Shown here one piece after another: positions 34,324 through 43,565 of a DNA stretch of 58,665 nt; position 1 is the stretch's first letter; each line of letters begins with the position of its first letter. This DNA comes from SIG701 sp045577175 (lineage in GTDB: Bacteria > Bacillota > Clostridia > Oscillospirales > CAG-272), in contig JAZNHT010000059.1 in assembly GCA_045577175.1 (NCBI GenBank), forward strand, positions 1 through 58,665, read 5' to 3'. The notes under the pieces are model-generated. The model saw only the letters and a program-made list of their open reading frames with translations, was not told where the DNA came from and did no database searches. A program made the position numbers and the translations under genes.

Positions 34324-35577
34324 GTGCAAAATACTGCCCGTGTCAAATGGGCGTGCTATGGCGGCAACCTGTCGATGGCGGTCGTCTCCACGCTCTCGCC
34401 GATTCTGTTTTTAAGCTTCCGTGAGATGTACGGCGTTTCGTACTCTCTGCTCGGACTGCTTGTGCTGGTCAACTTTTTTACCCAGCTGTCGGTCGATCTT
34501 TTGTTTTCCTTTTTCTCGCATAAAATCAACATCCATATGAGCCTCAGAACGATGCCTGTTCTGACGATCGTGGGGCTGCTTCTGTATGCACTCTCTCCCG
34601 TTTTGTTTCCGGGGAATGTGTATATCGGGCTGGCGTTGGGGACGGTTATTTTCTCCGCATCCGCGGGACTTGGCGAGGTGCTTATCTCACCGGTGATCGC
34701 GGCACTGCCGAGTGATGATCCCGAACGGGAGATGAGCAAGCTCCACTCCGTCTATGCGTGGGGCGTCGTCTTCGTGGCGATTTTTGCGACGGTGTTTCTT
34801 TCGCTTTTCGGCAGGGAGCACTGGCCGTGGCTGATTTCAGCGTTTCTTCTCGCACCGCTGATGTCGGTTATCTTTTTCACTACGTCCAAGCTGCCCGAAA
34901 TGAAAACAGCCGAGAAAGTTTCTTCCGTTCTTTCCTATTTCAAAAAGCCGCGGCTGTGGCTCTGCGTGTTCGCGATCTTCTGCGGCGGCGCGGCGGAGTG
35001 CTGCATGGGACAGTGGTGCTCGGGTTATCTGGAAATGTCGCTCTCCATTCCGAAGGTGTGGGGCGATATATTCGGCGTCGCGTTCTTTTCCGCGATGCTC
35101 GGACTCGGACGCTCTCTTTACGGAAAATACGGCAGGAATATTCACGGGTTCCTGTTTGCCGGTGCTTTGGGTGCAGCGGTCTGTTATCTGACCTGTGCGC
35201 TGTCCGGAAACGCGATTCTCGGTCTGGTCGCCTGTGCGCTCACGGGATTCTGTGTGTCGATGCTCTGGCCCGGTATGCTGATCGTCGCGCCGGAGGTGTT
35301 CCCAACGGGCGGTGTGTTCATTTACGCGCTGATGGCGGCAGGCGGTGACAGCGGTGTTGCGATCTCCTCACAGATCATCGGTGTCGTTACGGATGCCGTG
35401 ATGGTCAATGAATCGGCGATCCGTCTGGCAGAGACGCTCGGCGTTACGGCGGAGCAGATCGCCATGCGTGCGGGGATGCTCATGGCGGCACTCTTTCCGC
35501 TTATCGGCACGGTTCTGTTCGGCGTGATTTGGCACCTGTACCGAAAAGGAAAGCTTACAAATTCTGCAAATGCATAA
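34324..35577 (+). CDS. MFS transporter
   Basis: Protein of 417 aa with about 12 hydrophobic segments, in the pattern of major-facilitator sugar/small-molecule porters (for example FLSFREMYGVSYSLLGLLVL, AGLGEVLISPVIAALPSDDP, FCVSMLWPGMLIVAPEVFP). The start is GTG at 34324 with TTGGAGGAAA upstream. Divergent to lacI, it is the likely importer of the substrate handled by the ceramidase-like operon. Substrate cannot be told from sequence. Confidence 0.8.
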   Translation: MQNTARVKWACYGGNLSMAVVSTLSPILFLSFREMYGVSYSLLGLLVLVNFFTQLSVDLLFSFFSHKINIHMSLRTMPVLTIVGLLLYALSPVLFPGNVYIGLALGTVIFSASAGLGEVLISPVIAALPSDDPEREMSKLHSVYAWGVVFVAIFATVFLSLFGREHWPWLISAFLLAPLMSVIFFTTSKLPEMKTAEKVSSVLSYFKKPRLWLCVFAIFCGGAAECCMGQWCSGYLEMSLSIPKVWGDIFGVAFFSAMLGLGRSLYGKYGRNIHGFLFAGALGAAVCYLTCALSGNAILGLVACALTGFCVSMLWPGMLIVAPEVFPTGGVFIYALMAAGGDSGVAISSQIIGVVTDAVMVNESAIRLAETLGVTAEQIAMRAGMLMAALFPLIGTVLFGVIWHLYRKGKLTNSANA

Positions 35578-35581
35578 AAAG

Positions 35582-35606
35582 ACCGCGGTACGAGCGTACC
35601 GCGGTT
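35582..35606. terminator. bidirectional terminator between MFS gene and murE
   Basis: A GC-rich 11-bp mirrored stem (35582-35592 with 35595-35605) is followed by TGTTTTATT. It lies in the 32-base gap between convergent genes. Confidence 0.7.
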
Positions 35607-35609
35607 GTT

Positions 35610-37085
35610 TTATTCGATTTCGTCAAGCAGGATCGCGCACTCGTTCAGAATGATCTCTCTTTCGGAGAACGGCACCTTCTTGCCCTCAATCAGCTGGAAC
35701 GTCTCGTGTCCCTTGCCGGCAAACAGCACGATGTCCCCGTCTTCAGAGAGGCGCACGGCGTGCCGTATTGCCGTTTCCCGATCCGCAAAAGCGATGCGCG
35801 GACAGGCGGGATGCATGTGCGAGAGAATCTCCTCGATGATCGCGTCCGGGTCTTCAAAATCGGGGTTGTCGGACGTTACGATGCAGGAATCGGCGAGCGC
35901 AGATGCGGCTTCGCCAAGCTCGCGGCGGCGTTCCTGCGTCCGTCCGCCGACCGATCCGAACACACAGATCAGCCTGTGCGGTGCATACTCACGCAAAGCG
36001 GTCAGCGCATGTGACAGGCTCATGCCGTTATGCGCGTAATCAATGATGAACGTCCGCCCGGGGATGCCCTCGACGATCTCAAACCGACCGAGGACGGGCG
36101 TTTTGGAAAGCACACGGGCGCACGCAGCGACGCTCACACCGTACACGGATGCCACGGCGATTGCCTCCAGCGCATTCTGCACGGAGAACGTGCCGGGGGA
36201 GCATACGGTGATTTTGCCGCTGCCGTGCGGTGTCTTTGCATCAAAGCGGATGCCGAGCGTTGTGCGGTCGCGGTACGGCGTGATCTCCGATGCCGTGTAA
36301 TCCGCGTCGGAGAAAATACCGCAGCTGATTTTCTCTGATTTACAATTGCCTAAAATATCCGGCCACTGCGGATCGTCTGCGTTGTAGACCGCGTGCTTTG
36401 CACCGTATTCGGTGAACAGACGCGCTTTGCTCGCGGCGTAGTGCTCGAAATTCGGATGCTCGCCCTCGCCGATGTGATCGGGGGACAGATTTGTGAACAC
36501 GACGGTGTCAAACGGCAGTCCGTCCACGCGGTGATGCGCCAGCGCCTGCGAGGAAACCTCCATCGCAACGTAGCGGATTCCGTCGCGCACCATCTGTGCG
36601 AAAAATCCGTGCAGATCGCGGCTTTCGGGCGTGGTGTTCACCGTTTCGATGCGGTGTCCGTTCCAGATCACGCCGTTGCCGCCGATGTAAGCGCACGGCA
36701 GTCCCGCGCCGTTCAAAATTGCGCTGATGAGCAGGGAAGTCGTTGTTTTTCCCTTCGTTCCCGTCACACCGATCAGCGTGAGCTTCTCGGCAGGATAGCC
36801 GTAAAACGCCGCGCTGAGCGCGGAAAGAGCCGCACGGGTATCGTCTGTTGTCACGGTGATTGCATCCTCGGGCAACTGAGTTTTCTTTGAGACGAGGAAC
36901 GCACGGCATCCGTTTCGGTAGGCGTGCATTGCGTAGTCGTGCCCGTCTGCGCGCGCACCGACAAGACAGACGAACAGGCAATTCACATCCGCTTTTCGGG
37001 AGTTATATTCAATGCGCCCGATTTCCGTGTCGGGAACGGCTGTCTCTTCAACGGGGATCACGCGGATCAGTTCGCTCAGCAGCAT
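35610..37085 (-). CDS. murE: MurE-type UDP-MurNAc-tripeptide ligase
   Basis: Protein of 491 aa that adds the third amino acid to UDP-MurNAc-L-Ala-D-Glu. VTGTKGKTTT is the ATP loop, MEVSSQALAHHRV a Mur-family block, and FAGKGHETFQ the C-terminal block. The amino-acid selecting motif reads D406-N-P-D409: neither DNPR (meso-DAP enzymes) nor D(D/N)P(N/A) (lysine enzymes). The third residue of the stem peptide is therefore open. It is the last gene of an asnB/ATP-grasp/murE unit; 34 bases separate it from the ATP-grasp gene. Confidence 0.82.
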   Translation of the reverse strand: MLLSELIRVIPVEETAVPDTEIGRIEYNSRKADVNCLFVCLVGARADGHDYAMHAYRNGCRAFLVSKKTQLPEDAITVTTDDTRAALSALSAAFYGYPAEKLTLIGVTGTKGKTTTSLLISAILNGAGLPCAYIGGNGVIWNGHRIETVNTTPESRDLHGFFAQMVRDGIRYVAMEVSSQALAHHRVDGLPFDTVVFTNLSPDHIGEGEHPNFEHYAASKARLFTEYGAKHAVYNADDPQWPDILGNCKSEKISCGIFSDADYTASEITPYRDRTTLGIRFDAKTPHGSGKITVCSPGTFSVQNALEAIAVASVYGVSVAACARVLSKTPVLGRFEIVEGIPGRTFIIDYAHNGMSLSHALTALREYAPHRLICVFGSVGGRTQERRRELGEAASALADSCIVTSDNPDFEDPDAIIEEILSHMHPACPRIAFADRETAIRHAVRLSEDGDIVLFAGKGHETFQLIEGKKVPFSEREIILNECAILLDEIE

Positions 37086-37119
37086 ATCGGCAGTCCTTTC
37101 GGCGATTGTCTAATATATG

Positions 37120-38349
37120 TCAGGGTTTCTTCGGGTAGTATTTTTTGAACTTCTGCTTCTGACGGCGGAGTACCTCCAGAACGCAGATCAGACGCATCGG
37201 ATTCCACATGAGATCCGGCTTGTAGAGAAGGGAGGACGTATCCTCTCCGTTTTTGGCAAGTGCCTTTGCTGTCGCAACGAGCTCGGCGTCCTCTGTGTAT
37301 GTATATGCAACAGAGCGCGGAACAAGATGCCAGAAATGCGATTTTTTCGGGAAAATGCAGTCGTTTCCGTCCGATTCGTACACCTCGGCGGCAAGACGGG
37401 CGACATTGATACCCGAGGATGTCACATAAAAATTGCTGCGTCCCTGGCGGAGATTGATCTCGAACGTGCGGAAATCGCCGTCCTTGCCCGTGAATTTGAT
37501 GTCGAAATTGGAGAATCCCGTGTAGCCGAGGTCTTCAAGCATCGCACGGATTTTGTCCGCGAAGGGAAGCGTTTCAATCGGCTCGGTGACGATCGCGGCG
37601 TGGTTTCCGAGTCCCTTCGGGGTGTGCTCCTCAATCATCGTGTGCCCGAGGCACATCGCGCGCACCTTGCCGTTTTTATCGGAAAATGCGGTCAGTACGC
37701 GCATGTGCGCGTCACCGCCGGGGATCGTTTCCTGCAAAATCATCTTCTCGGGATAGCCTGCGCTGTAGATTTCGCGGACGATGGCTGCCGCTTCATCGGG
37801 CGTAGCGGCGAAATACACCTTCTTCATCCCGTCAAACGGATGCTTCCAGTAATCGACACTGGAGGACGGCTTGACGACGATCGGGTACGCAAAGCCGAGC
37901 TTCTCCTCGGTGAGATCGACTGCCTCGGCAGCTTCACTCAGCACAAACGTCGCCGGATAGGGGATGCTGTATTTTTGGCAGATGTCGTAAAACTCCGCCT
38001 TTTTCGAGATCGAATCGAGCAGATGGGCGGGCGGGCAGGGGGCAATATAGCGCGGAAGCTTGTCCTTCAGGCGTATCATCATCGCCGCATAATCATCCGT
38101 GCAGGCGAACAGCACGAGCTTCGCATCGGGATGTGCGTCAGCGAAATCGGTCAGCGTCTTGAGGAGTACCGCTTCATCCTCCATATCGGGCACGGCGGTA
38201 AAGTGCACGATGCGCGAATATTTCGTCGCAGAGATCGCATATCTGCCGAAGGCGTAGGAGATGACGCCGTACGCCTCATGAAACGCACGTGCGACATTAT
38301 AGCAGTTCAGATCGGCACCGAGCAGTACCGGAATCAGTTGTTTGTTCAT
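37120..38349 (-). CDS. ATP-grasp ligase, D-aspartate-ligase-like
   Basis: Protein of 409 aa. The opening IPVLLGADLNCYNVARAFHE and the ATP-grasp body (YPIVVKPSSSVDYW, MILQETIPGGDAHMRVL, GYTGFSNFDIKF, FEINLRQGRSNFYVTSSG) resemble the ATP-dependent carboxylate-amine ligases that include the D-Asp ligase of Enterococcus faecium. Such enzymes attach a cross-bridge residue to the stem peptide. It lies between asnB and murE, as expected for a cross-bridge operon. Other carboxylate-amine ligases cannot be excluded. Confidence 0.7.
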   Translation of the reverse strand: MNKQLIPVLLGADLNCYNVARAFHEAYGVISYAFGRYAISATKYSRIVHFTAVPDMEDEAVLLKTLTDFADAHPDAKLVLFACTDDYAAMMIRLKDKLPRYIAPCPPAHLLDSISKKAEFYDICQKYSIPYPATFVLSEAAEAVDLTEEKLGFAYPIVVKPSSSVDYWKHPFDGMKKVYFAATPDEAAAIVREIYSAGYPEKMILQETIPGGDAHMRVLTAFSDKNGKVRAMCLGHTMIEEHTPKGLGNHAAIVTEPIETLPFADKIRAMLEDLGYTGFSNFDIKFTGKDGDFRTFEINLRQGRSNFYVTSSGINVARLAAEVYESDGNDCIFPKKSHFWHLVPRSVAYTYTEDAELVATAKALAKNGEDTSSLLYKPDLMWNPMRLICVLEVLRRQKQKFKKYYPKKP

Positions 38350-38367
38350 GGGAATCCTCCAATTTTG

Positions 38368-40206
38368 TCAAATGCCGAAAAATGCCTTGTGCCACGTGAG
38401 GAACGTGTATACCGTCCAGATTTTTCGACCGTTATTCGCTTTGCCCGCCTTATGATCGTCTATGAGTCGGGCGAGCGCATCCGTGTCGAAATACTCTGCC
38501 GCCGTATCGGAGACGAGCATCTCGCGGACGGAGCCGTAATATTTCTCATCCGCCAGCCAGTGACGGATCGGTACGGGAAAGCCCTTCTTCGTGCGGTTTG
38601 CCCACGCGTCGGGGAGCGTCTTGTTCGCCGCCGCACGCAGGACGTATTTCGTGTTTTCGGGCGTGATTTTGTAGGATGCGGGCAGGGTCTGTGCCTGTGC
38701 CATGATCTCGCGGTCGAGATACGGCACGCGAAGCTCCAGCGAGTGCGCCATGCTCATCTTGTCCGCTTTCAAAAGAATGTCGCCCGGCAGCCAGAGATTA
38801 ATGTCCAGATACTGCTTTTTCTCAAGTTCCGTCAGATCCTTTACGCGGTCGTAGATCGGGGCAGTTACCTCGCGCGCCGCAGGACCGACCTTGTATTTCG
38901 GTTTCAGGAGATCGTACGCCTCTTTTTCACCCCAGACGAGGGCCTGTCCGATGAAATAATCCTCGGGGCGTCCGCTGCCCTTGATGATGAAATCGTGTCC
39001 CTTGAAATAAGGGAGAGCGCCTGCTACGGAAGCCGCCGCCCGACGAAGCGGTGCAGGGATCTTCTTGTATTTGCGCATCAGCGGCGTTTCATCATACCAT
39101 TCATATCCGCCGTAGATCTCGTCCGCGCCTTCGCCGGAGAGGACGACAGTGACGTGCTCTCGCGCCAGCTTTGCGAGGAAAAACAGCGGCACGGAGGACG
39201 GATTCGACTGCGGCTCGTCCATGTGATACTGGATCGTCGCAAACGCTTCCATGCACTCCTCAGCTGTCAGCTCATCGCGGAAGTTTTTGATTTTCAGAAG
39301 ATCGGACAATTCCTTTGCCTCGGTCGTTTCGTCAAATTTCTTCTCGCCGAAGCCGACGGAGAACGTGTTTTCGGGCATCAGCGCGGCGGTGATGTAGCTG
39401 GAATCCACACCGCCCGAAAGGAACGAGCCGACGGGAACGTCGCTGATCCGATGCGCCGCCACCGATTCACGCACGGCGGCATCGATTGCCTCGGCGGATT
39501 CATCAAAGGAAAGATTCGTCTTTTTTGTGAAATCGACATCCCAATAGCGGCGGATGTCCATCTTGCCGTCCTTCAGGATAAAATAGTGCGCGGCGGGCAG
39601 CTTGAACGTGCCCTTGAAAAACGTCTCCTCCGTCGCGGAATACTGAAACGTCAGATACGGGCGCAGTGCCTCGGGATTCACCTCGCGGCGGAAATCGGGA
39701 TGGCAGAGGAAACTCTTAATCTCAGAGCCGAACAGATAATTTCCGTCCGGCAGGGGGGAGTAGTAAAACGGCTTTATGCCGAAGCAGTCGCGCGCGCCGA
39801 TCAGCGTTTTTTTGCGGCTGTCCCAAATCAGAAATGCGAACATGCCGCGCAGCTTCGGGATCAGCTTCTCGCCGTATTCCTCCCAACCGTGGATCAGTAC
39901 CTCCGTATCGCACCGCGTTTTGAAGATGTGACCTGCGGCAATCAATTTATCGCGCAGATCCATATAGTTGTAGATCTCGCCGTTGAAAACGATTACGACG
40001 GAGCCGTCCTCGTTGTACATCGGCTGTGCACCGTCGGAGAGGTCAATGATGCTGAGGCGGCGGAAACCGAGCGTAACGCCGTCTGCGTCATCCCCGAGGT
40101 GGTATCCCTCCATATCGGGACCGCGGTGGATGATCTTATCCGCCATTCTTTTGATGATCTCACCGCGGTCGGGACGCGGTCCTGTAAATCCGACAAATCC
40201 GCACAT
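38368..40206 (-). CDS. glutamine-hydrolysing asparagine synthase-type amidotransferase
   Basis: Protein of 612 aa. MCGFVGFTG begins with the Ntn nucleophile Cys2. The glutaminase domain (1-~200; HRGPDMEGYH, VVIFNGEIYNY) is followed by the synthetase domain with SFLSGGVDSSYI and LSGEGADEIYGGYEWY. AsnB-family proteins make asparagine, but several amidate peptidoglycan precursors (DAP or D-Asp side chains). Its position before the D-Asp-ligase-like gene and murE favours a cell-wall role. A TATAAT -10 element lies ~60 bases upstream on the minus strand. Confidence 0.82.
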   Translation of the reverse strand: MCGFVGFTGPRPDRGEIIKRMADKIIHRGPDMEGYHLGDDADGVTLGFRRLSIIDLSDGAQPMYNEDGSVVIVFNGEIYNYMDLRDKLIAAGHIFKTRCDTEVLIHGWEEYGEKLIPKLRGMFAFLIWDSRKKTLIGARDCFGIKPFYYSPLPDGNYLFGSEIKSFLCHPDFRREVNPEALRPYLTFQYSATEETFFKGTFKLPAAHYFILKDGKMDIRRYWDVDFTKKTNLSFDESAEAIDAAVRESVAAHRISDVPVGSFLSGGVDSSYITAALMPENTFSVGFGEKKFDETTEAKELSDLLKIKNFRDELTAEECMEAFATIQYHMDEPQSNPSSVPLFFLAKLAREHVTVVLSGEGADEIYGGYEWYDETPLMRKYKKIPAPLRRAAASVAGALPYFKGHDFIIKGSGRPEDYFIGQALVWGEKEAYDLLKPKYKVGPAAREVTAPIYDRVKDLTELEKKQYLDINLWLPGDILLKADKMSMAHSLELRVPYLDREIMAQAQTLPASYKITPENTKYVLRAAANKTLPDAWANRTKKGFPVPIRHWLADEKYYGSVREMLVSDTAAEYFDTDALARLIDDHKAGKANNGRKIWTVYTFLTWHKAFFGI

Positions 40207-40343
40207 ATCGTTATTCCTTATCTATCGTATGTAGTGTGAGTGTGCATTCTTATGTCTATTATAGCACATTTCGGCGGTAAAATAAATACATGGCGGAAAA
40301 TTCTCGGAGAAAAGTTGAAGCCTGCGTTTTCAAAAGAATACAA

Positions 40344-40372
40344 TTGACAATCGCGCGACCATGTGATATAAT
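40344..40372 (+). promoter_or_regulatory. consensus sigma-A promoter of the DUF1836 gene
   Basis: TTGACA (40344-40349), a 17-base spacer and TATAAT (40367-40372), perfect in both hexamers, 30 bases before the ATG. Confidence 0.8.
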
Positions 40373-40402
40373 GTATATATATTATGCAGAAGGAGAACAA
40401 AG

Positions 40403-41008
40403 ATGGATTTCGGCATTGAACTGAAGCAGATTCCCGGCACGATTCTCGACCGTGAGCAGATGGGGAATGTTACGGGGGAGGAGTTTCTCGATAAGATTTT
40501 CTATATTTCCAAGGGGATCATGCTGGCGCAGATTCGCGATATCGCCGGGCTGGACGGATCTACTTTGCAGAACTGGCTGAAGCGCGGCTGGGTGGTGAAT
40601 CCGAAAAATAAGATGTACAACCGCGATCAGCTTGCGCGGATTCTCATTATCAATATGATGCGCGATACGATGCAGCTTTGCGATATTTCGTTTTTGCTCA
40701 CATATGTGAACGGAGACGCGGAAACGGTGGAGGACGACATTATCCCCGAATCGAGAATGTACGGCTATATCTGCCGTCTTGTCGATTCGCTCGTCGGGCA
40801 CGTCGAGGTCACGCGCGAGACGCTTGCCGGGCTGATTGACGAGTGCACGAAGGATTATGAGGAAAAATTCCCGGGCGCGAAGGAGAGACTGCACGCGGCA
40901 CTTGAGATTATCATGATGTCGTACTACGCCGCGATGATTAAAAAGCGCGCGGATACGCTGGTGAGTGAACTCAAGGAAGGGCAGAGCGATCCCTGTAAGA
41001 AGCACTGA
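40403..41008 (+). CDS. DUF1836-family HTH protein
   Basis: Protein of 201 aa. The block GIMLAQIRDIAGLDGSTLQNW, then RGWVVNP and RDQLARILIINMMRDTMQL, is typical of DUF1836 proteins, with a MerR-like winged helix near residues 40-95. Function is unknown; a DNA-binding role is likely. GAAGGAGAA precedes the ATG. The genes that follow (41044 and 41658) may be in the same unit. Confidence 0.75.
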   Translation: MDFGIELKQIPGTILDREQMGNVTGEEFLDKIFYISKGIMLAQIRDIAGLDGSTLQNWLKRGWVVNPKNKMYNRDQLARILIINMMRDTMQLCDISFLLTYVNGDAETVEDDIIPESRMYGYICRLVDSLVGHVEVTRETLAGLIDECTKDYEEKFPGAKERLHAALEIIMMSYYAAMIKKRADTLVSELKEGQSDPCKKH

Positions 41009-41043
41009 TTCATAAAAAATCAAATAGTAAAGGAGAATGTGTC

Positions 41044-41634
41044 ATGCGTGAGATTTTTCTGTATCCCAAAGCGTATATCTGGATTCTTACTGCTGTGCTT
41101 GCGGTTTTTGCCGCAATGGAAGTGAAGGATATGCTTATCTTTTTGGTTCGCCGCATCCGCTTTCTCCTTCGTATCAAAAAAAGCGGCTGCGAGATCGAGG
41201 GATGCTATCCGCTGTGGTGGCTGATTCCGATTTCGGGAAAAACGAGTTTTTTCGTGCGTGCGAAATCGGGTGAGCTGTTTGCTGTGAAGTTAGTGGGGCA
41301 TTATTACCCCGGCATGCAGTACGCGCTCACGGGTACGGAACAGTGGTTTTGCGCCCGTTGGGTGGTTATGATGCGTATGACCTTCTGTCTCAATTTTCGC
41401 CGTATGTACCACTGTATGGATTTTCGCTTTGACGCGGAGCAGCGCCATAAGGATGCGGCATTTGTGTGGCTGTTTACGCCGCCGCCGTTTCGCTTGACCG
41501 ATCGTCCTACGGATAATCTGCAAAAGTGCAGAGAGTATACGACGGGTATGTTCTACGATGGGATTTATATTGCCGACGGAAATACGTTTTTCGCTATGCT
41601 TTCGAGTGAGGAAGCCTCCCTCAATCGAGCGTGA
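41044..41634 (+). CDS. membrane-anchored protein of unknown function
   Basis: Protein of 196 aa that I do not recognise. One clear membrane helix lies near the N-terminus (IWILTAVLAVFAAMEV), then a basic stretch (RRIRFLLRIKKSG) and a soluble part rich in aromatic residues. AAAGGAGAAT precedes the ATG. It follows the DUF1836 gene by 35 bases and probably shares its transcript. Confidence 0.55.
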   Translation: MREIFLYPKAYIWILTAVLAVFAAMEVKDMLIFLVRRIRFLLRIKKSGCEIEGCYPLWWLIPISGKTSFFVRAKSGELFAVKLVGHYYPGMQYALTGTEQWFCARWVVMMRMTFCLNFRRMYHCMDFRFDAEQRHKDAAFVWLFTPPPFRLTDRPTDNLQKCREYTTGMFYDGIYIADGNTFFAMLSSEEASLNRA

Positions 41635-41657
41635 AATCTCAGGGGAGGAGCAGAATT

Positions 41658-42086
41658 ATGGACATCTGGCAGACCTTATATGAAAAAGCCGCCGCGCTGT
41701 ACCATCCCGAGGATGTCTCTCCGTTCGTCAGCGCGTATCACGTTGTTTGTGCGCTGGAGGCTGAGAACGGCGAAATTTACACCGGCTTCTGCGTCGAAAG
41801 CTGCAGCGGTGTTTTGAATCTCTGCGCGGAGCGTGTTGCCGCGCTCAATATGCTTGTGAACAGCGGTCAGACCGTCGTCAGACGCTTGATTGCGTTTCGG
41901 GATACGGCTCCGGACGGCGGAGAGAGCGGGATGCCCTGCGGCGCGTGCCGTGAGTTCTTTCTCCAGCTTTCCGATCAGAACCGCGATATGGAGATCATGA
42001 CTGATTTCGTCGCACGGGAAACGGTCAGACTTGGTGAACTCATCCCTCTTTGGTGGGGCGAGCAGCGGTACAGAAGTAACCCGTAA
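41658..42086 (+). CDS. cytidine-deaminase-like protein
   Basis: Protein of 142 aa with the deaminase zinc site CAERVAALNM and PCGACREF, the CxE...PCxxC pattern of cytidine and blasticidin-S deaminases. The start at 41658 follows GGGGAGGAG; an extension to 41631 overlaps the upstream gene and is less likely. It may salvage pyrimidine nucleosides or deaminate a nucleoside-like compound. Confidence 0.75.
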   Translation: MDIWQTLYEKAAALYHPEDVSPFVSAYHVVCALEAENGEIYTGFCVESCSGVLNLCAERVAALNMLVNSGQTVVRRLIAFRDTAPDGGESGMPCGACREFFLQLSDQNRDMEIMTDFVARETVRLGELIPLWWGEQRYRSNP

Positions 42087-42106
42087 AATTTATCCTGCAC
42101 GCATAA

Positions 42107-42149
42107 ATCACCTCTTACGTGTCAAAAACAGTACAGAGGTGATTTTTTG
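42107..42149 (+). promoter_or_regulatory. terminator-like hairpin that contains the next gene's ribosome site
   Basis: A 9-bp stem ATCACCTCT/AGAGGTGAT (42107-42115 with 42135-42143) is followed by five more T, as in an intrinsic terminator. The 3' arm AGAGGTG is also the ribosome site of the TTG-started gene at 42147. Confidence 0.5.
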
Positions 42150-42542
42150 AAACGGTTTTTCGAGTTTTCCACTGTGTTCTGGATCGGCGGCGCAGTGTAC
42201 AATATGATTGAAATTCTGTGGCGCGGCTATACGCATTGGACGATGACACTTACGGGCGGTGCCTGCTTTGCCGTTCTGTATTTTCTGCACGTTTATGCTG
42301 TACACCTGCCGTTTTTTCTGCGGTGCCTTTACGGTGCATGCGCGATCACTCTGCTTGAATTTGCCGCCGGATGTATTGTGAATCTGTGGCTTGGGTGGAG
42401 GGTGTGGGATTATTCAAACGTTCCTTTGAATCTCTGCGGGCAGGTGTGCCTGCTATACAGCGTTTTGTGGCTGGGACTGTGTGCGCTTGCCGCGCCGCTC
42501 TGCCGCCGTCTTGCCGTGCGGATCGCGGCACCTGTTTTTTGA
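42147..42542 (+). CDS. small membrane protein, PF06541-like (putative ABC transporter type IV)
   Basis: Protein of 131 aa with about four membrane helices. The stretch WRVWDYSNVPLNLCGQVCLLYS matches the WDYS..PFNLNG type of motif of small membrane proteins annotated as putative ABC transporter permeases. No ATPase gene is next to it. The start is TTG at 42147 with AGAGGTGA upstream, located inside a terminator-like hairpin. Function is unknown. Confidence 0.6.
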   Translation: MKRFFEFSTVFWIGGAVYNMIEILWRGYTHWTMTLTGGACFAVLYFLHVYAVHLPFFLRCLYGACAITLLEFAAGCIVNLWLGWRVWDYSNVPLNLCGQVCLLYSVLWLGLCALAAPLCRRLAVRIAAPVF

Positions 42543-42566
42543 ATCTGATTCTGTGAGGTGAACTCT

Positions 42567-43448
42567 ATGACAAAAATTTGCTTCTGCCGTCTCGGCAGAA
42601 GATGGTGTATCGTTCTTTTGGCGGCTCTTTTGGTGTGCACGGTCATTCTCGTGTGCGTATTTGCACAGAATCGCCGCACGCTTCCCGAAGGAACGGTCGA
42701 GCTTTGGTTTGTGGACGTCGGGCAGGGTGATGCCGCGTTTATCATCACGGAGGAGGGAAATATCCTCATCGATGCAGGTACGGCGGATGCGGCACCGACG
42801 CTCTATCACACGGTAGCGGGATACGGACAAACGCTTTCCTGCCTGATTATCACGCATCCGCATGACGATCACATGGGCGGTGCCTCGTACATATTGGAGC
42901 GGATGGATGTCGAGACAATCATTCTTCCGGCAGACGTATCGGATTCGGGGATTTATGAAAAATTCCTCGCCGCTGCGGAGGCGGAGAGAGCCGAGCTTCT
43001 TTACGCCGCGGCGGATATGTCGTTTCCGCTTGGCGGTGCGGAGCTTACGTTTCTGATGCCGTACAGCGATACGAAGGATGAAAACGAAAACAGTGCGGTC
43101 ATCCGTTTGCAGTACGGGGATGTGTCCGCACTGTTTACGGGAGATGCCGGTGCACAGAGTGAGCGGCTCCAGCTTGCGCGGTACGGAGACAATCCGGGCG
43201 GTGCGCTCGATGCGGATATTCTGAAGGTCGGGCATCACGGCTCGGACGGCTCGTCTTTGCTTACGTATCTGTACGCCGTGTCGCCCGAATATGCGATCAT
43301 CAGCTGCGGCGAGAATAATAGTTACGGACATCCCGATCCCGATGTGCTCGACCGTCTTTTCGAGGCAGGCGTTTCGGCAGTTTATCGGACCGATCTTGAG
43401 GGAACGGTCAAGCTCGTCCTCGACGGGGAGGAAATCCGCAAAAAATAA
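42567..43448 (+). CDS. ComEC/Rec2-like metallo-beta-lactamase-fold hydrolase
   Basis: Protein of 293 aa. One N-terminal membrane helix (~12-33) places the rest outside the cell. The metallo-hydrolase domain has FVDVGQGDAAFI, LIITHPHDDHMGG, LFTGDAG and LKVGHHGSDGSS, the order seen in the C-terminal nuclease-like domain of ComEC competence proteins, without the ComEC channel. The start at 42567 follows GTGAGGTGA. A role in degrading extracellular DNA or a phosphodiester is likely but unproven. Confidence 0.78.
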   Translation: MTKICFCRLGRRWCIVLLAALLVCTVILVCVFAQNRRTLPEGTVELWFVDVGQGDAAFIITEEGNILIDAGTADAAPTLYHTVAGYGQTLSCLIITHPHDDHMGGASYILERMDVETIILPADVSDSGIYEKFLAAAEAERAELLYAAADMSFPLGGAELTFLMPYSDTKDENENSAVIRLQYGDVSALFTGDAGAQSERLQLARYGDNPGGALDADILKVGHHGSDGSSLLTYLYAVSPEYAIISCGENNSYGHPDPDVLDRLFEAGVSAVYRTDLEGTVKLVLDGEEIRKK

Positions 43449-43495
43449 CTATCAATTACCTTTTGTGCTCTTCATGCGATGTTGACCCCGCCAAA

Positions 43496-43547
43496 GCCTC
43501 TCCCTAAGGGAGAGGTGGCAGACCGATGGTCTGACGGAGAGGGGTAG
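43496..43547 (+). repeat. double-hairpin dispersed repeat, copy 2
   Basis: Hairpin CCTCTCCC/GGGAGAGG (43497-43504 with 43508-43515), then CAGACC/GGTCTG (43519-43524 with 43528-43533), then ACGGAGAGGGG. It lies in the gap between the ComEC-like gene and spo0A (43449-43691), which holds no gene. Confidence 0.65.
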
Positions 43548-43565
43548 CTGTACTCAATATTGACA

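Noticed and set aside
37117..40239. 1040-aa open frame opposite murE, the ATP-grasp gene and asnB
   Set aside because: It spans three well-supported minus-strand genes, has no family features, and arises from G+C-rich codon bias leaving few stops on the other strand.
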